Source: Collinsella aerofaciens (lineage in GTDB: Bacteria; Actinomycetota; Coriobacteriia; Coriobacteriales; Coriobacteriaceae). From it: a stretch of 64,000 bases of DNA. Of this stretch, positions 62,169 through 64,000 are shown piece by piece (positions within the stretch are counted from its first letter, which is position 1; the number at the start of each line of letters is the position of its first letter). The position numbers and the translations under genes are program-made. Location: NCBI RefSeq assembly GCF_028206995.1, contig NZ_JAQLFL010000004.1:62001-126000 (forward strand), given 5' to 3'. The notes under the pieces are model-generated. The model saw only the letters and a list, made by a program, of their open reading frames with translations, had not been told where the DNA came from and ran no database searches.

Positions 62169-62717
62169 CTACTCCTCCTCCATGACCACGTGGCGGAACG
62201 CGCCGCCCTCGTAGATGCCGTAGCTGTGCGAGCCGTCCTTGGGGATGCTCACGCTACCGGGGTTGAAGAGCCACAGGCCCGGGTGCGCGGCGCTTTCCTC
62301 GTTGACCTTGATGTGCGTATGGCCGTAGACGAGCGCGGAGCCCTCGGGCAGCGCGGGCGCGTGGTCGACGCTGTTGTGCATACCGGCGCCAAAGACATGG
62401 CCGTGCGTCAGGAACAGTTCACGGCCGGTCTCGTCGAACAGCGTGGCGTAGTCCGCCATGACGGGAAAGTCGAGGACCATCTGGTCGACCTCGGCGTCAC
62501 AGTTGCCGCGCACCGCGATGATACGGTCGGCCAGGGCGTTGAGCAGCGGGATCACGCGCTTGGGGGCGTAATCGCGCGGCAGGTCGTTGCGCGGACCGTG
62601 GTAGAGCAGGTCGCCCAGCAGCACGATGCGGTCGGGCTGCTGGGATTCGATGGCGGCGACCAGGCGCTCGGCCCAGTATGCCGAGCCGTGGATGTCGGAG
62701 GCGATGAGGTATTTCAT
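62169..62717 (-). CDS. yfcE: YfcE-family phosphodiesterase
   Basis: 182 residues from the ATG at 62717 (AAAGGA upstream). MJ0936/YfcE metallophosphoesterase motifs: MKYLIASDIHGS, VLLGDLLYHGPRND, AVRGNCDAEVDQ, FLTHGHVFG and VYGHTHIK. Hydrolyses small phosphodiesters; true substrate unknown. Between the LarC-type gene and mazG. Confidence 0.92.
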   Translation of the reverse strand: MKYLIASDIHGSAYWAERLVAAIESQQPDRIVLLGDLLYHGPRNDLPRDYAPKRVIPLLNALADRIIAVRGNCDAEVDQMVLDFPVMADYATLFDETGRELFLTHGHVFGAGMHNSVDHAPALPEGSALVYGHTHIKVNEESAAHPGLWLFNPGSVSIPKDGSHSYGIYEGGAFRHVVMEEE

Positions 62718-62770
62718 GGTGGTCCTTTCGGTGAGGTTGATGGGGTGGGTGTGGCGCGTCGCCGACCGTG

Positions 62771-63256
62771 TCACTCAAATTGCAGAGCCGCGGCTTGTGC
62801 TGCCTGCATCACGCGCTGGAGCGGCACACCGTGCTCGCGGGCAAGGCGGGCGCAGTCCTCGTACTCGGGCGCTGCACGCTCGCTGCCGTCGGGCAGGGCG
62901 GCCACCTTGACGAACACCTCGCCCCATGGCGTCGTTACGCGCTCAAAGCGGCGTGGTAGGCAAACGCGCTCCATAACCTGGCGACGAATGCCGTTGGTCG
63001 TGGTTTCCAAGAAGATGATCGTCTGCAGGCGCTCGATATCCTCGTAGGTGCAGATTACCTGCAGCTGCCAGCCGGGGCGGCCTTTCTTACAATAGAGGGG
63101 CAGCCAGTGCACCTCGCGCGCACCCGCCTCGCGCAGGCGGTCGGCGGCGTAGGCGAGTACCTCAGGCGACGCGTCGTCGATGTCGCATTCCAGCTTGACG
63201 ATGGTTTCGGGCGCATCGGTCTCGCGGGACAGCGGGGATGTGCTATCGCATGGCAT
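62771..63256 (-). CDS. LarC C-terminal-domain protein (LarC2-like)
   Basis: 161 residues from the ATG at 63256 (AAGGAG nine bases upstream). It matches the C-terminal half of LarC, the nickel-insertion enzyme making the nickel-pincer cofactor of lactate racemase: VKLECDIDDASPEVLAYA, LPLYCKKGRPGWQLQVIC and FLETTTNGIRRQVMERVCL. The N-terminal LarC1 half is not upstream here, where a divergent gene begins. In Lactobacillus full LarC is made by frameshifting between larC1 and larC2, so a lone larC2 is notable. It leads the operon with yfcE and mazG. Confidence 0.85.
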   Translation of the reverse strand: MPCDSTSPLSRETDAPETIVKLECDIDDASPEVLAYAADRLREAGAREVHWLPLYCKKGRPGWQLQVICTYEDIERLQTIIFLETTTNGIRRQVMERVCLPRRFERVTTPWGEVFVKVAALPDGSERAAPEYEDCARLAREHGVPLQRVMQAAQAAALQFE

Positions 63257-63360
63257 ACGGTCCGGCTCCTTTCCGCGCGGGCTCGTTTTGTTCATCCAAA
63301 CGCTAGCACATCGGACGTGGCACAAGCGTGACTTTCGTCCGTCGCCGCCCTCGCCCCCAT

Positions 63361-63429
63361 CCAAACGTGTACGTCAGTCTCCAAACATGTCATTATTTGT
63401 CGGTTTTGGAGGCTGACGTACACGTTTTG
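63361..63429. repeat. Palindromic repeat in the divergent gap
   Basis: Arms at 63361-63385 (with ACGTGTACGTCAG) and 63404-63429 are complementary with two to three mismatches. The gap 63257-63555 shows no gene. Confidence 0.75.
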
Positions 63430-63555
63430 AGAGCAAGCGAGGCCGCACCGCGCGCCGCGCAGCCTTTCCAATCGATTTCGACCCCCGGCGTGCCCGGCGT
63501 GTTGAGAGCTGCGCCATTACAATGGAGCGGATTCGCTTGACGCAAAGGAGTCGCC

Positions 63556-64000
63556 ATGCCCACCTGCCCGCTGGTCGATTGCCACACCCACACTTCGTTT
63601 TCGGATGGCCATGCCTCGTTTGAGGACAACGTTCGCGCCGCTGCTGCGGCCGGCTGCCGCGCTATGGTCTCGACCGACCATCTCACCCTGCCCGCCAGCA
63701 TGGACGCCAACTGCGAAGTGCAAGTTGTCGAGGGCGACCTGACGGCACATCGCCTGGCATTTGAGGACGCCCGCAAGCTCGCCGCGCAGATCGCGCCGGA
63801 GCTCGAGCTTGTCTATGGCTTTGAATGCGACTGGTACGAAGGTTGCGAGCCTTTGGTTGAGCGCTGGTCCGCGGGTGCCATAGTGCGCTTGGGCAGCGTG
63901 CATTGGATTGGCAACCCAGGCGATATCATGGCCGGCGCCGCGGGCACGGCGGGAACGGAAAACGTCGCTCGTCCCGATACGCCCGATTCGCGCTGCGGTT
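63556..64000 (+). CDS. PHP-domain histidinol-phosphatase-type enzyme (C-terminus beyond the window)
   Basis: The visible 148 residues start MPTCPLVDCHTHTSFSDGHA, the PHP metal-binding signature, then AAAAAGCRAMVSTDHLTLP with the next His ligand, VYGFECDWYEGCE and VRLGSVHWI. This matches HisJ-type histidinol phosphatases, which complete histidine synthesis. AAAGGAG lies six bases before the ATG. The remainder is outside the window. Confidence 0.85.
   Translation, partial: MPTCPLVDCHTHTSFSDGHASFEDNVRAAAAAGCRAMVSTDHLTLPASMDANCEVQVVEGDLTAHRLAFEDARKLAAQIAPELELVYGFECDWYEGCEPLVERWSAGAIVRLGSVHWIGNPGDIMAGAAGTAGTENVARPDTPDSRCG

Overview
The window is 64 kb of GC-rich, gene-dense bacterial chromosome with strong GC3 bias. 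Gene content points to a Gram-positive, fermentative gut actinobacterium of the class Coriobacteriia, most likely Collinsella: several PTS systems, UppP, long-form HPF, RicT, a Mn-dependent pyrophosphatase, an FtsB/DivIC-type protein with a long disordered N-terminus, and Tat plus HypAB. The genus is inferred from gene content and style, not from a marker gene. No phage genes, transposase genes, rRNA or CRISPR array are visible; one tRNA is present.

Layout. 1-1702 (minus): a mannose-family PTS operon, IIA-YajC-IIB-IIC, running off the left edge. 1703-2404: a palindrome-rich divergent control region. 2405-3292 (plus): a DUF2975 membrane protein with its XRE regulator. 3407-9654 (minus): a membrane-anchored SurA-like protein, an isocitrate/isopropylmalate-type dehydrogenase, a HEAT protein, a small membrane protein, a hydroxyisobutyrate-dehydrogenase relative with a His/Cys-rich tail, DegV and HPF. 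9972-17262 (minus): a solute-binding lipoprotein, an unknown PD-(D/E)XK-like protein, ComF, RicT, HolB and Tmk. 17502-25577: a zinc-ribbon protein (plus), then tatA-tatC-hypA-hypB-topA, a STAS protein and an aminotransferase (minus). 25727-29718: a small unknown protein, NhaA, PpaC and a ROK glucokinase. 29960-34656: a cellobiose/beta-glucoside cassette (GH1, PTS IIC, IIB, IIA) facing a GntR regulator; its IIC gene is broken by a frameshift in a 7-base homopolymer. 34731-45371: ManA, PcrA, UppP, UspA, a BceRS-like two-component pair, an unknown protein and PurH. 45649-55833: an acetyltransferase, a DUF2207 protein, a GluQ-type synthetase, a phosphoesterase, a DUF4342 protein with a two-component system, a VOC protein with an orphan PTS IIB, and a TPR-like protein. 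55865-57840: tRNA-Leu followed by a small accessory segment with an ATPase. 57844-63256 (minus): Ppx, FtsB-like, enolase, MazG, YfcE and a LarC C-terminal protein. A PHP-domain phosphatase runs off the right edge.

The most unusual content is non-coding. Two copies of a 215-235 bp element with nearly identical ~33 bp inverted ends lie at 11479-11695 and 46436-46669; their ends match but their centres do not. At least ten other intergenic gaps hold long, often perfect, inverted repeats in several sequence families; one family (17367, 56217, 57775) occurs three times, and two of its copies bracket the ATPase gene beside tRNA-Leu. Behind tRNA-Leu the tRNA 3' end and its terminator are duplicated, and an inverted T-arm copy lies between. 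Homopolymer tracts sit at a PTS coding frameshift (31544-31550) and in the promoter of an apparently leaderless gluQ (49205-49214), so both could be switchable.

All functions are read from sequence by eye; no database search was possible.
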